Virus record (IMG/VR): IMGVR_UViG_3300045967_000077
Span: 1 to 23,659 of that record
DNA length: 23,659 nt
Strand: one strand, 5' to 3'
From: a virus
The notes beneath the pieces were generated by a model, which did no database searches, was not told the origin of the DNA, and worked only from the letters and a program-made list of their open reading frames with translations. The translations under genes and the position numbers were made by a program. Shown piece by piece: positions 6,164 to 14,475 of the stretch (position 1 is the first letter of the stretch; every line of letters starts with the position of its first letter).

Positions 6164-6531
6164 TACTGAACCTCCTGACATGGTCGCTGGTCTGAAAGCT
6201 CGGCATGGAGGACTTCGAGCGCAGCAAGGCGGCCCCGTGTCCGCTCGCGCTCGTTCGGCCCGAGGTCGCCGGCGACGAGCTCGAGTCTGAGCGCGCCGAT
6301 CTGTTGAACGAGCAGCACGTTCTGGATCGCCACCGTTCGGCAGAGGTACGTCAGCGCAGCGCGATCCACGGCCTGCTGCCGGTCGCGGTCGCGGTCGCGG
6401 AGGAGGAACAGGCCGGCCACTAGCAGGGAGAGGACGAGCACGAGCGCGGCGGTCGAGTAGCCGATGAAGCGCAACTGCCTCGAGACCTCGGTCGTGGTGG
6501 CCGGGCGCTCGAAGGCCTCAGGCATGTACAT
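6163..6531 (-). CDS. Membrane protein with basic repeat and helix
   Basis: About 122 residues; ATG 6531, GTG 6534 and ATG 6525 are all possible starts because no strong Shine-Dalgarno decides. A single membrane helix spans roughly residues 28-46 and is followed by the run R-D-R-D-R-D-R. The rest is a long amphipathic helix with Leu heptads (L-L-V-Q-Q-I-G-A-L-R-L-E-L) and a Cys near the end. The topology of one membrane segment plus coiled coil resembles spanin-like or holin-accessory proteins of Gram-positive phages, but no family is recognised. It overlaps the upstream gene by 14 bases. Confidence 0.6.
   Translation of the reverse strand: MYMPEAFERPATTTEVSRQLRFIGYSTAALVLVLSLLVAGLFLLRDRDRDRQQAVDRAALTYLCRTVAIQNVLLVQQIGALRLELVAGDLGPNERERTRGRLAALEVLHAELSDQRPCQEVQ
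6381..6398. repeat. Hexanucleotide repeat (GGTCGC)3
   Basis: Three perfect copies of GGTCGC, encoding the R-D-R-D-R run just after the membrane segment of the overlapping protein. Changes in copy number would stay in frame. Confidence 0.6.
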
Positions 6532-6769
6532 CACCGTTCTCTACCCGGTCGAGCCTCCGTTGTAGCTCGCGGTTCTCTGTCCGCAGCCTAGAGTTGTCCT
6601 CCTCGAGCTTCGTGATGCGCGCGGTGAGCGCCTCGACGTGCGTCTGCATGACCTTCCACAGCACGTCGGCATCGGTGGTGCTGATCTTCCCCGAGGAGCG
6701 GCGGACGAGGCCCAGGTAGGTGACGAATGCCGAGACAGCGGCGGTGAGGACGACGGCCCACGCCGGCAC
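6518..6769 (-). CDS. Small membrane/coiled-coil protein of lysis block
   Basis: An 83-residue protein from GTG 6769. One N-terminal membrane segment (residues 3-22) is followed by a short basic stretch and a strong coiled coil: K-L-E-E-D-N-S-R-L-R-T-E-N-R-E-L-Q-R-R-L. Similar one-helix plus coiled-coil proteins lie directly after amidase genes in many actinobacteriophages and are candidate holin partners or spanin-like factors. It follows the amidase gene by 23 bases and overlaps the next membrane-protein gene. Function is inferred from architecture and position only. Confidence 0.65.
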   Translation of the reverse strand: MPAWAVVLTAAVSAFVTYLGLVRRSSGKISTTDADVLWKVMQTHVEALTARITKLEEDNSRLRTENRELQRRLDRVENGDVHA

Positions 6770-6792
6770 GAATCACGGCTTCCGCTTGCGGC

Positions 6793-7329
6793 TCACGACA
6801 GGTACTCCTGGACGTAGGCCATGAACCTCTCTCTGGGCCAGCCCTTGCCCGGATCCCAATGGGTGCTTCCGCCGAAGGCGCGCGAGACCTCGACATGCGT
6901 GGTGATCCCCGGCACCTTCCGCTTCAGCGCGGCGGCGGTGACGAAGCGGACGGGAATCCCGAATCGCTTGCAGTGAAGCGCCGTCTTGTGAGCAGCTCGG
7001 CGCAGCGTCTTCTCGTGCTGCATCCACTCGGCCCTTGACCAGCGCGCGTAGCCGCACTGCTCGATGTGAAAGCCGTTCGCGTTGGCACCGGGCGCACCCC
7101 AGGGGATCGCGCTGTTCGGCAGGCTGCGCTGGCAGGAGTCCTCGTCGACGGTGATGTGCGCCGACCCGCGAGACGACTGGCTCTGGAAGAAGCGGGCGAC
7201 GCCCTCTGCCGACAGAGCTTCCGCCGAGTGTAGGACGATCCAGATGATGCTTGAGAGCGGCCTGGAACCCGACGAGTGGACAGCCGGGTAGAAGTCCTTG
7301 TGACAGGACGCCTTGATCGGGTCAGGCAT
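6793..7329 (-). CDS. Endolysin: N-acetylmuramoyl-L-alanine amidase
   Basis: A 178-residue, single-domain Amidase_2/PGRP-type enzyme. I-I-W-I-V-L-H-S-A-E carries the first zinc ligand (H34). G-F-H-I-E-Q-C-G-Y is the conserved central strand, and T-T-H-V-E-V-S-R-A-F-G-G-S-T-H-W-D-P-G supplies the likely second and third ligands (H145, D159). It cleaves the amide bond between muramic acid and the stem peptide. It has no signal peptide and no separate cell-wall-binding domain, so it depends on the holin and is shorter than multi-domain LysA proteins. The start is set by AGGAGGG five bases before ATG 7329. Confidence 0.9.
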   Translation of the reverse strand: MPDPIKASCHKDFYPAVHSSGSRPLSSIIWIVLHSAEALSAEGVARFFQSQSSRGSAHITVDEDSCQRSLPNSAIPWGAPGANANGFHIEQCGYARWSRAEWMQHEKTLRRAAHKTALHCKRFGIPVRFVTAAALKRKVPGITTHVEVSRAFGGSTHWDPGKGWPRERFMAYVQEYLS

Positions 7330-7338
7330 GTGGCCCTC

Positions 7339-8991
7339 CTACGCAGTCCGAATGAAGCTCAGGCGGTTGAGGAGCCCCTCGAATCCCGTCGACGAGGCGT
7401 TCTTCGAGTTGATGCGAACGCGCACCCGGTAGGTCTTCGTCTCCGAGACCGAGATGCCAGACGTCGTCCGCCACTGGCCCGTGTTCGCAGAGGCGTGGTA
7501 GAACTCCGCGTTCGACACGACCTCCGAGCCGTCAAGCAGCACGTCGATCTGGCCGGCGAACGATCGCTGATGCGCGACGACGACACACTTGTACGTCCCG
7601 GCGGCGAACGGCACATCCCATTCCACCCAGTAGCCGTCGTAGCCCGGCAAGTGCTGGTCGTCGGTCTTCAGCGCGCACATATACAGGTGGTCGCTGTTGT
7701 AGAGGTACGTCGACCAGCCGTTGTTGTCGATCGACGGGCAGAGCGGGTCGATGGTGATCACCCAGGGCATCTCTCCGCGCATCTCCATCGCCGGGATCAT
7801 GGCCGCGTTCAGCTCTGCGACCGACACGAGGTTCCGCGCCGGCAGGTGGAGCAGGTCGGCCCAGGCGTCGGGATCCGAGCCGATGTAGATGCGCTGCATC
7901 TCCAACCGGTAGCTCGAGCTCGACCCGTTCTTCGTCGCGTTCGTGATCCTGAGGCGCGCCTTCTTCGCCACCGAGTTCGTGAACGTGATCTCCGCGCCGC
8001 GGTGGTTGTCTCCTCCAGACCCGTTGTAGAAGTCCGTCGTGCCGCGGTCGACGCCGTCCCATCTGACCGTAGCGATGCCGTGATCTGAGCCGCGGTGGCC
8101 GCAGAGGATGATCCCGACGTCACCCTGCGGCAGCACGAGATCCCACTCGGCCCACTCGTTCTGCGTGTCCCACAGTAGGTAGTGACCGAGCACGCTACCG
8201 GTGTCCGGCTGAAAGTTCAGTGCTCCCGAGTCGGCGATCTTCTCGTGCATGTCCAGGCAGGTGCGCTGGCGGAAGCAGCCGCTCATCCTGAGCGCATCCT
8301 TCATGTGGGTAGCCAGGTCGGCGGCAGAGACGTACTCGCCGTCCGTCCACGTCCTCGGCGCCGTCCAAACGACCGGAGATGTGTCCAGGTCGCTCATCTT
8401 CTGGAGATAGATGGCGAACAGGCGCACGGTGTTGCCGTCCGAGTTGATGTCCTTCTGCATGATCTCGAACCGAATCGTGAAGAGGCCTGCCGCCTCGACC
8501 ACGAAGTCGAACGGGTCGGCGAGCTGGAACACCGCGTCCGTCGGAGCGTCACCGTCGTAACAGTTGAACTCACCCACCACCTTCGTCACGCCCTCGTCCG
8601 GATCCTCGCCCCCTGAGGTGCCACCTCCTGCGGCGATCAGGGGTAGGTCGCTCGCGTCAGAGTCGATGACGGTGACCTTCAGCAGCCCGTAGTCGTCTCG
8701 CTTGGCAGTGTGGATGTTGCAGCGCCAGGTGCCGGGTGTCAGGTACTCCTTGAGATCGATGAACTCGCCCTCCGCGTCGGCGGCGAGCCCGAAGCCGTAC
8801 GGATCGTTAGGCGGTGTCGTATCGGTGACGATGTCCCAGCTGCCGCTCGTGTCGTCGCGGTGCTGCGAGGCGTCGATCCAGATGTGCCGCAGCGACTCGC
8901 CCTGGGCGAGCAGGTTGTCGCGCAGATACGTGTTCAGCGTCGCCGCCGGCACGAAGGCAGCGGTGAAGTCAGGCGGGTTCGTCCAGGCCAT
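7339..8991 (-). CDS. Minor tail / receptor-binding protein with three internal repeats
   Basis: A 550-residue protein without a signal peptide, three bases after the LamG tail protein. It is built from three diverged units (about residues 1-200, 205-375 and 380-550). Each opens with a helical hook (L-N-T-Y-L-R-D-N-L at 19-27; D-L-A-T-H-M-K-D-A-L at 225-234; E-L-N-A-A-M at 393-398). A beta-sandwich-like region follows with a W-x-E-W-D-V/L strand, a G-T-Y/W strand and a final R-L/I-x-I strand. The hook is frequent at the N terminus of actinobacteriophage minor tail proteins. Location downstream of the tape measure and just before the lysis genes fits a distal tail or adhesion role. Carbohydrate binding is possible but not shown. 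Confidence 0.75.
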   Translation of the reverse strand: MAWTNPPDFTAAFVPAATLNTYLRDNLLAQGESLRHIWIDASQHRDDTSGSWDIVTDTTPPNDPYGFGLAADAEGEFIDLKEYLTPGTWRCNIHTAKRDDYGLLKVTVIDSDASDLPLIAAGGGTSGGEDPDEGVTKVVGEFNCYDGDAPTDAVFQLADPFDFVVEAAGLFTIRFEIMQKDINSDGNTVRLFAIYLQKMSDLDTSPVVWTAPRTWTDGEYVSAADLATHMKDALRMSGCFRQRTCLDMHEKIADSGALNFQPDTGSVLGHYLLWDTQNEWAEWDLVLPQGDVGIILCGHRGSDHGIATVRWDGVDRGTTDFYNGSGGDNHRGAEITFTNSVAKKARLRITNATKNGSSSSYRLEMQRIYIGSDPDAWADLLHLPARNLVSVAELNAAMIPAMEMRGEMPWVITIDPLCPSIDNNGWSTYLYNSDHLYMCALKTDDQHLPGYDGYWVEWDVPFAAGTYKCVVVAHQRSFAGQIDVLLDGSEVVSNAEFYHASANTGQWRTTSGISVSETKTYRVRVRINSKNASSTGFEGLLNRLSFIRTA

Positions 8992-8994
8992 CGC

Positions 8995-10872
8995 TCACCA
9001 CGTCGGGAATGTGTCGGTTCCGAGAATGTCCGCGGCGGAAGCTCCCAGCACCCAGGGATCCTCGTCTCCGAACGGCGACAGGTGCCATGTCGTCTTCCAG
9101 CCACCGGGCCCGACGTCATGGGTGATGCGCTCGATGAAGGCGTCCTGCTCGATCGTCGTGCCTCCTAGCGGGCGATGCTTGAACGTGTAGCGGTTCGAGT
9201 TGTAGGCGCCGAGCAGCACCGGCCAGAGAAGGCTGGGGTACTTCTCGCCGAGGAACGTGACGCCGGTGAACCGGGTCGCCGGATCCTTGTACCGGGCGAC
9301 ATACCACTCGGCCGCGGCCTGGCACTCGTTGAAGCCGGTCAGCAGTGACTTCGTGAACGTGCGCGGCCCGTACTCGTCGACGCTCTCCTGGTCGCGGGCT
9401 TCGGCAGTGCCCGTGCCGTCGCCTGATGAAACCTGTGCCTCGTTGAAGAGGTAGGCGGTGTCGCTCGAACGCGGGAGATCGACGTAGGGCAACTCGGCAC
9501 CCTGCGTGCCGACGATGCCGCGGCTGACGCTCTCCGACTCGAAGCGGTGTCGGCGATCCTCGTAGACGACGCGCCCGTCCGAGCCGACGTAGAAGAAGCC
9601 ACCGTCAGAGTCGGCCACCGCGAGCAGATGCTCTAGGACGCGGCCGGTAGCGGCTTCGATCGCTGGCATGGTCGAGATGCCTGCATCGATGTTCCGCATC
9701 GACGCCGGGACACTGAGCAGGTCGAGGCAAGATTCGATCCGCGCGCCCGCGAGCTCGGCGTCGAACGAGGTCTCCAGCGGAAACTCGACGGCAGCGAAGG
9801 CCGCGAAGAAGTCCACGACATCGACGTCGGTGATCGCGTCCGCACCGAAGCCGGGATACGTCGGAGGCCAGCTCTCGATCCATCCGCGCAGCAGCCAGTA
9901 GAGCGAGCCGTTCCACTCCGCGCGGAAGCGAATGGCCCGCATGGGAACGACCTTCGCGCCGTACGGCCCGGTCGTGACGTCGGGGTCGAACCGCTGATCG
10001 CGATTGTTCAGCGAGGCCTCGCCCGCGCCGGGCGCCGGGCGCTGAGTCTCGTCCTGCCTGCCCGAATGCGTGAACTTCAGCCCCTCCAGGCGCAGGTACG
10101 AGGTGACGTCCTCCCAGAGCGGGTAGGGCGCGTTCCACGCCGAGTCGAAGGCGATCTCGACTTTGACGGCAGGGAAGCTCGTACGCAGGCGCGTGCCGAA
10201 GGTGCCGCTTCCGGGCCCGTAGTGCCCGAGCGCCATGTCCTCGGTCATCGGATAGGCGTAGACGGCGACCTCGTCGAGAACGCCGTCGTACCATTCGGTC
10301 GAGTCCGACTTCCGCGCGATGTTGAGCGCCGTAGCCGTGTTCGCGCAGGTGCGAACGGTCACGCTGCCCGAGACGTTCACGCCGTTGACGATCAGCCTGG
10401 CGCTAGCGGCACCGTCCTTCGTGGCGATGATGTGGTAGGTCTGCCCGACGACGAGCGTCAGGCCGGTGGAGGCCACGATGACGCCGTCACCCTGCTTCAA
10501 CAGCTCGACGGCCGTGCCGTTCGTACGGAGCTGGTAGCCGTTCGTGCCCTTCGAGATCAGCGTATGGGCGCCCGTCACCGAGTCGGGCTTTATCCAGACC
10601 TCGAGCGTGAAGAAGTCGCCCAAGTCCAGCGAGGCGTGGTCGGCAGCGGTGTAGGCCTGCGTCGAGCCGTTGAAGTCGCGGGCCTCGCCAGCCGTGATGA
10701 GGCCCGTGATGTTCGCCGGGGAGGCGACCGCAGACAGCGTGTTCGCGTTGCCGGACTCGTCCGTCGTCGGCGCGGCGTTGTCGAGTCGCCAGTAGCCGGC
10801 CGGTATGTCGTGAAGGGCGACCGATTCGTATAGCGGGTAGGCGGCGCCTTGGGCGAGAGGCCCAGAGGGCAT
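8995..10872 (-). CDS. Minor tail protein with N-terminal LamG domain
   Basis: A 625-residue protein whose ATG overlaps the tape measure stop as TAATG. Residues about 25-220 form a concanavalin/LamG-like jelly roll: G-Y-W-R-L-D near the start, F-T-L-E-V-W-I-K-P-D, I-I-A-T-K-D-G, and Y-D-G-V-L-D-E-V-A-V-Y near the end. The remaining 400 residues resemble actinophage tail-hub or minor tail proteins, with N-N-R-D-Q-R-F-D-P, V-V-P-M-R-A-I-R-F-R-A and L-L-R-G-W-I-E-S-W-P. The lectin-like domain may contact host glycans at the tail tip. Position right after the tape measure supports a baseplate or tail-tip location. Confidence 0.85.
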   Translation of the reverse strand: MPSGPLAQGAAYPLYESVALHDIPAGYWRLDNAAPTTDESGNANTLSAVASPANITGLITAGEARDFNGSTQAYTAADHASLDLGDFFTLEVWIKPDSVTGAHTLISKGTNGYQLRTNGTAVELLKQGDGVIVASTGLTLVVGQTYHIIATKDGAASARLIVNGVNVSGSVTVRTCANTATALNIARKSDSTEWYDGVLDEVAVYAYPMTEDMALGHYGPGSGTFGTRLRTSFPAVKVEIAFDSAWNAPYPLWEDVTSYLRLEGLKFTHSGRQDETQRPAPGAGEASLNNRDQRFDPDVTTGPYGAKVVPMRAIRFRAEWNGSLYWLLRGWIESWPPTYPGFGADAITDVDVVDFFAAFAAVEFPLETSFDAELAGARIESCLDLLSVPASMRNIDAGISTMPAIEAATGRVLEHLLAVADSDGGFFYVGSDGRVVYEDRRHRFESESVSRGIVGTQGAELPYVDLPRSSDTAYLFNEAQVSSGDGTGTAEARDQESVDEYGPRTFTKSLLTGFNECQAAAEWYVARYKDPATRFTGVTFLGEKYPSLLWPVLLGAYNSNRYTFKHRPLGGTTIEQDAFIERITHDVGPGGWKTTWHLSPFGDEDPWVLGASAADILGTDTFPTW

Positions 10873-13613
10873 TACGGCAGCTCCGCGCCCCTGCGCGCCA
10901 TCCTGAACTGGTGCTTCGTGACGACCTCTGCTACTGGCTTGCCGTCGAGGTAGATGTGATGGTGGTGGGTGCTGGTCGGCGCCGCCGCGCGCATCGAGCT
11001 TCGCATGCCGATCGGGCTGAGAGCAGCAGCCGTGCCGCTGGGCAGCGCGGCGAATGCCTGGTTGACAGTCGGCACCATTGAACGTAGACCCCTAGCGAAT
11101 GCGAGCGCGTAGTTGCGCCCTGCGTCTTCCGGCGAGAACTTCGAGAGCGGCCCTTCCTTCGTCGGCGACTTCCCCTTCGTGTTGTCGGCGACGGCCTGGG
11201 CGACGGCCTGGGCGGCGGCGACGACTTCCGGGATCGAGTCGTAGAGGCCCTTGGCCATCGACTTCCCAAAGGATTTGCCGATGGCCCTGGCCTCGATGCC
11301 GAACTTGCGCCATAGCTCCTCGATCCGATTACGCAGTTCCCCATGCCGTCTGCCATGGCGCTCGGCCCAGCTTCCCAGATCCGCGAGCTGCTCCTCGAAC
11401 TCGGCGCGCCTCTCGGCGCGCTTGGCGAGGTATGCCTCGCGCTCTGCCTTGGCCTGCTGCTCGAGGTTGAACTCCACCAGCGCGCGCTTGGCGGCCTCGA
11501 GCTGCTCCTGCGCCGCCAGGATGCGCGGGCCGTTCTCCTTCATGATGGCCTCGGCTGCGTCGACCTGCTTCTGCCACTCTTCGGGATCCATTCCCGAAGG
11601 CGGCGCTAGGCCGAGCGCCTGGCGCTGCTGAGAAGCCGCCGCGCTCTCTGCGATCAGGCGGTCGAGCTCCGACTGCGCGTCCGCGACGGCGTCGTTTACG
11701 GCCTTGATCTGATCCTCCAGTCGCATCTTCTCCAGCGCCCTCTCCGCGGGCGACTTCCAGCCAGCGGTGACAGCGTCGAATGCGGCCAGGGCTGCACTCG
11801 CCATGCTCCCGAACGCCGCGGCGAGCTCGCCCTTCTTCTCCAAGACCTTCTGCTTCGCAGCTTCCATTGCCTGCGAAGTGGCGTCTGCAAGCGCCTGCTT
11901 CAACTGCTGGGTGAGCGTGGGCTGAATCCCCACGACGCCGTTGATGATCTCCTGCACGGCGCTGACGCCCAGCAGCCTTGACGCCGCGGCGATGTCTGCC
12001 TTGGACGCGAAGATGGCCGCGCGGACGCCTGCGCGGGTGGCCTTGTCCAGCGTGCCTACGTTCTCGAGCACGCCCCTCGCTGCGCCGTCCATGATCGGCT
12101 TGCCGATGTACCTGTAGCCGCCCTCCTCGACAGACGAGAACGGGCTGAGATCCTTCAGGAAGCCGAGCGCGTTCTCGATCTGATCCTTGAGCCAGCTGAT
12201 CTTTCCCTTGATCGCGTTGTAGATGCCCTCGATGACGTTGCCGCCGATGTCGAGCGCGAAGTTGTAGGCCGTGGTGGCCGCCGTCTTGAGAGCGTCCCAG
12301 ACCTTCTGCATCTGCTCGCCGACCTTGTTGGCGAGGCCAGCGAGGCCAGCGAGGATGCCGCTGACGATCATCCTGCCAATCTCGACCGCGGCCGAAACCA
12401 GCGCGCCGCCGATCGCCTTGATGTTGGCGAGGATCCCGCCGAGCGTGCGCGTGACTACGCCCTTGATCTCGTTCCAGGCAGTCGACCAGTCGCCTCGTAT
12501 GAGCGCCAGGATGATCTTCATCGGCGCCAGCATGTTCTGCATCGTTCCCTTGATGCTGGCCGCTAGTCGAGTGAGGATGGTCATGATCTCGCCGCCGAAG
12601 CGATCCCAGATGGCGATCGCCGCGGTGATGACGCCCTGGATGATCGGGACGATGTTCGTCCGAATCCACTCGATCGTTCTCATGATCGCGTTCTGGACGG
12701 CGTTCCAGGCCGTGATGACCGACTCGCGGTGAATGTCCCACTGCGTTCGTAGCCAGTTCACCGCGACGCCTATGGCGTCGAACGCCGCCTGTATCGCCGT
12801 CGCCCCGGCATTGATGACGGCCTCGATCGTGGGCCAGTTGGAGTTCACCCAGTCGAGGAGGCCCGTCAGCATCGGTAAGAGCTTCATGGCGACGTTCCCT
12901 GCGACCTCATCAAAGGCGTTGCGCGTCTTCGCCAGCTGGCCTGGCAGCGTCTCCCCGAACGCCTTGGCCGACCCGCCGAACTCCCTGTTCAGCTCGCCGA
13001 GGATGAGCTTCTGAGCGCCCATCACGTCGCCGGTCTCGACCATCTTCTTGATGGTTTCCTTCTGGCCTTCCGTGAACGAGACGCCGACCCGCTGCAGCGC
13101 CGTGATGCCCTTGATGGGATCGTTCAGCGCCTTGCCGAGCTGGATGGCCGACTTGTTCATGTCCGTGCCCAGCGCCGTCGACATGTCGAGCAGCGTGGCC
13201 GTGGCCTGGTTGAAGACGTCGTTGCCCTCGCCGACCTCGTTGCGGATGTTCGTGAACGTGAGCAGCATGTTCTCGCCGCCCTGGATCACCTCGTCGTCGA
13301 CGCCGCTCATCTGCGACAGGGACTCCGCGAGCCCCGTCACCTGTTTGGCGGTGACCTGAGCCGTGCCGCCCGTCGACTTGATGACGGCCTCGGTCTGGGC
13401 CATCACCTTCTGCGACTCGGAGATCTCGTCGAACCCCTGCTTCAGGGCGACGACGAGTCCGCCTGTGATCGCAGCGCCCGCGGCCAGGCCGATCTTGCCG
13501 ACCTTTCCCATCACGGAGCCGAACCGGCTCCCGGAGGAGGCTGCGTTTCCTAGCGCGCGCTGAAGGGAGCTCGCATCGCCGACGATCTCGACGACGAGCT
13601 TGCGGTTAGCCAC
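10872..13613 (-). CDS. Tape measure protein
   Basis: A 913-residue protein from GTG 13613, preceded by AGGAGG. The N terminus (about residues 1-250) is of the TP901/phage-minor-tail type: V-V-E-I-V-G-D-A-S-S-L-Q, A-K-Q-V-T-G-L-A-E-S-L-S-Q, and L-G-K-A-L-N-D-P-I-K-G-I-T-A-L-Q-R-V-G-V-S-F-T. Several hydrophobic segments lie at about 40-57 and in the 380-430 region. A long charged coiled coil covers about 565-770, and the C terminus carries K-S-P-T-K-E-G-P-L. It sets tail length and is ejected toward the cell during infection. It is the longest gene here and follows the frameshifted chaperone genes as expected. Confidence 0.95.
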   Translation of the reverse strand: MANRKLVVEIVGDASSLQRALGNAASSGSRFGSVMGKVGKIGLAAGAAITGGLVVALKQGFDEISESQKVMAQTEAVIKSTGGTAQVTAKQVTGLAESLSQMSGVDDEVIQGGENMLLTFTNIRNEVGEGNDVFNQATATLLDMSTALGTDMNKSAIQLGKALNDPIKGITALQRVGVSFTEGQKETIKKMVETGDVMGAQKLILGELNREFGGSAKAFGETLPGQLAKTRNAFDEVAGNVAMKLLPMLTGLLDWVNSNWPTIEAVINAGATAIQAAFDAIGVAVNWLRTQWDIHRESVITAWNAVQNAIMRTIEWIRTNIVPIIQGVITAAIAIWDRFGGEIMTILTRLAASIKGTMQNMLAPMKIILALIRGDWSTAWNEIKGVVTRTLGGILANIKAIGGALVSAAVEIGRMIVSGILAGLAGLANKVGEQMQKVWDALKTAATTAYNFALDIGGNVIEGIYNAIKGKISWLKDQIENALGFLKDLSPFSSVEEGGYRYIGKPIMDGAARGVLENVGTLDKATRAGVRAAIFASKADIAAASRLLGVSAVQEIINGVVGIQPTLTQQLKQALADATSQAMEAAKQKVLEKKGELAAAFGSMASAALAAFDAVTAGWKSPAERALEKMRLEDQIKAVNDAVADAQSELDRLIAESAAASQQRQALGLAPPSGMDPEEWQKQVDAAEAIMKENGPRILAAQEQLEAAKRALVEFNLEQQAKAEREAYLAKRAERRAEFEEQLADLGSWAERHGRRHGELRNRIEELWRKFGIEARAIGKSFGKSMAKGLYDSIPEVVAAAQAVAQAVADNTKGKSPTKEGPLSKFSPEDAGRNYALAFARGLRSMVPTVNQAFAALPSGTAAALSPIGMRSSMRAAAPTSTHHHHIYLDGKPVAEVVTKHQFRMARRGAELP

Positions 13614-14063
13614 GGCGCCTCCTAGCCATGCGGGCCTCCTTCTTGTGCTGCTGTTCTATCGCGTAGATGTCCGCCTGGATGTCCACCCACTCGCGGATCT
13701 TCAGCTCGCCGATGGTGAACGGCGTTAGCCAGGGGTAGAGGCGACTGAGAGCCGGGCTCCAGAGGCGGCGGGGTCTGAGGCGGCCGGACTCGCCTCTTCG
13801 TCTGGGGGGAGCTTGGGCATCTCCTCGTCCGCGGGCAGGAAGTCGATGAGCTTCACCTTGCCCACGTCGGACATCTCGATCTCGGGATCGGTTCGCTGCA
13901 TGAGCGTGAACGCGATCGCCTTCATCGCCTTCGCCGAACCGAACGACAGATCTGAGAAGGGCGCGCCGCCGCACAGCTCCTCGATCTGCTCGACCTCGTC
14001 GAGCGTGAAGTCATCGAGGTCGTACACCTCGCCGTTGATGTTGAACGTGCCGAACCGTGACAT
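13606..14063 (-). CDS. Tail assembly chaperone, GT-type -1 frameshift product
   Basis: Reading from ATG 14063, a -1 shift at the heptamer at 13803-13809 joins the first 87 residues of the G protein to a 65-residue extension, making about 152 residues. The extension is only open in the -1 frame (stop at 13606-13608) and has no start of its own at a sensible place. It contains Y-P-W-L-T-P-F-T-I-G-E-L and ends in a helical, basic stretch (E-Q-Q-H-K-K-E-A-R-M). This G/GT arrangement immediately before the tape measure gene is near-universal in long-tailed phages. The fusion product chaperones the tape measure protein during tail assembly. Its end overlaps the tape measure start by eight bases. 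Confidence 0.85.
13725..14063 (-). CDS. Tail assembly chaperone, G-type (unshifted)
   Basis: A 112-residue product from ATG 14063 with a strong AAGGAGGA Shine-Dalgarno. The core (residues 1-75) is acidic and helical: G-E-V-Y-D-L-D-D-F-T-L-D-E-V-E-Q-I-E-E-L, then S-A-K-A-M-K-A-I-A-F-T-L-M-Q-R. After the slippery site it runs a further 25 residues of Ala/Ser/Pro-rich, probably disordered tail. It lies between the gp10-like gene and the tape measure gene. It is made in excess over the frameshift product and is not expected in mature virions. Confidence 0.9.
   Translation of the reverse strand: MSRFGTFNINGEVYDLDDFTLDEVEQIEELCGGAPFSDLSFGSAKAMKAIAFTLMQRTDPEIEMSDVGKVKLIDFLPADEEMPKLPPDEEASPAASDPAASGARLSVASTPG
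13777..13796 (-). other. Hairpin downstream of the slippery site
   Basis: A six-base-pair GC stem (GAGGCG with CGCCTC) and an eight-base loop begin six bases after the heptamer, the spacing at which stimulatory structures act. A competing seven-base pairing of AGAGGCG with CGCCTCT at 13761-13767 could form a longer structure. Confidence 0.5.
13803..13809 (-). other. Programmed -1 frameshift slippery heptamer
   Basis: On the minus strand the heptamer is CCCCCCA, read in the zero frame as C-CCC-CCA (codons 86 and 87 of the G protein, both Pro). It fits the X-XXY-YYZ rule with X and Y both C. Six bases downstream a hairpin begins: GAGGCG (13796-13791), an eight-base loop, then CGCCTC (13782-13777). 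The heptamer, the spacer and the -1 open frame all agree. Confidence 0.8.
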
Positions 14064-14074
14064 TCGTTCCTCCT

Positions 14075-14473
14075 TTAGAAGCCGCTTTGGCCGGCGAGTC
14101 GCCCCAGGAGGTCATCGACCTTCTTCTCGACCGAGCTTGCGTTACGTTCCACCGCCGGATCCATCGCTCGCTCTCGGAGGAGGTTCGCGAGGTTCCCGCG
14201 GCTTGATCCTGCCCTGCGTCTACTGCGTGCTGACGGGACGATGTAGACGAGCCCCTGGGCCCGCGACACGCCGATTCTCATCCCAGACCACCGCGGACTG
14301 GACGGCATGTTGCGAATGCGCCCGAGAGCGAAGTCCTCGGCGTCTCGCTCCACGACTTCCGCCGCCTCCTTGAGGCTGTCGACGAGATCGTCGGAGAGAC
14401 CCTTCGAGATGCGGCGGAAGTCGCGGGACAGTTCCTTGAGCCCTCTGACGTTGACCCGGACTCCGTCGGCCAC
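14075..14473 (-). CDS. HK97-gp10-like tail completion/neck protein
   Basis: A 132-residue basic protein from GTG 14473, two bases after the major tail protein stop. V-R-V-N-V-R-G-L-K-E-L-S-R-D-F-R-R-I is a typical opening of the HK97 gp10 family, followed by a long helix (D-L-V-D-S-L-K-E-A-A-E-V-V-E-R-D-A) and a beta region (G-M-R-I-G-V, L-V-Y-I-V-P). Family members sit at the head-tail junction. Here the gene lies after, rather than before, the major tail gene, a moderate departure from the common order. No strong Shine-Dalgarno is present, so it probably depends on coupling to the major tail gene. Confidence 0.65.
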   Translation of the reverse strand: MADGVRVNVRGLKELSRDFRRISKGLSDDLVDSLKEAAEVVERDAEDFALGRIRNMPSSPRWSGMRIGVSRAQGLVYIVPSARSRRRAGSSRGNLANLLRERAMDPAVERNASSVEKKVDDLLGRLAGQSGF

Positions 14474-14475
14474 GA

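Noticed and set aside
7276-8088. 270-codon plus-strand open frame
   Set aside because: It is antisense to the triplicated tail protein. Its Val/Arg-rich composition is typical of shadow frames.
11329-12741. 470-codon minus-strand open frame inside the tape measure gene
   Set aside because: It is a shifted frame of the tape measure coding region, Arg/Gly/His-rich, with no motifs and no ribosome site.
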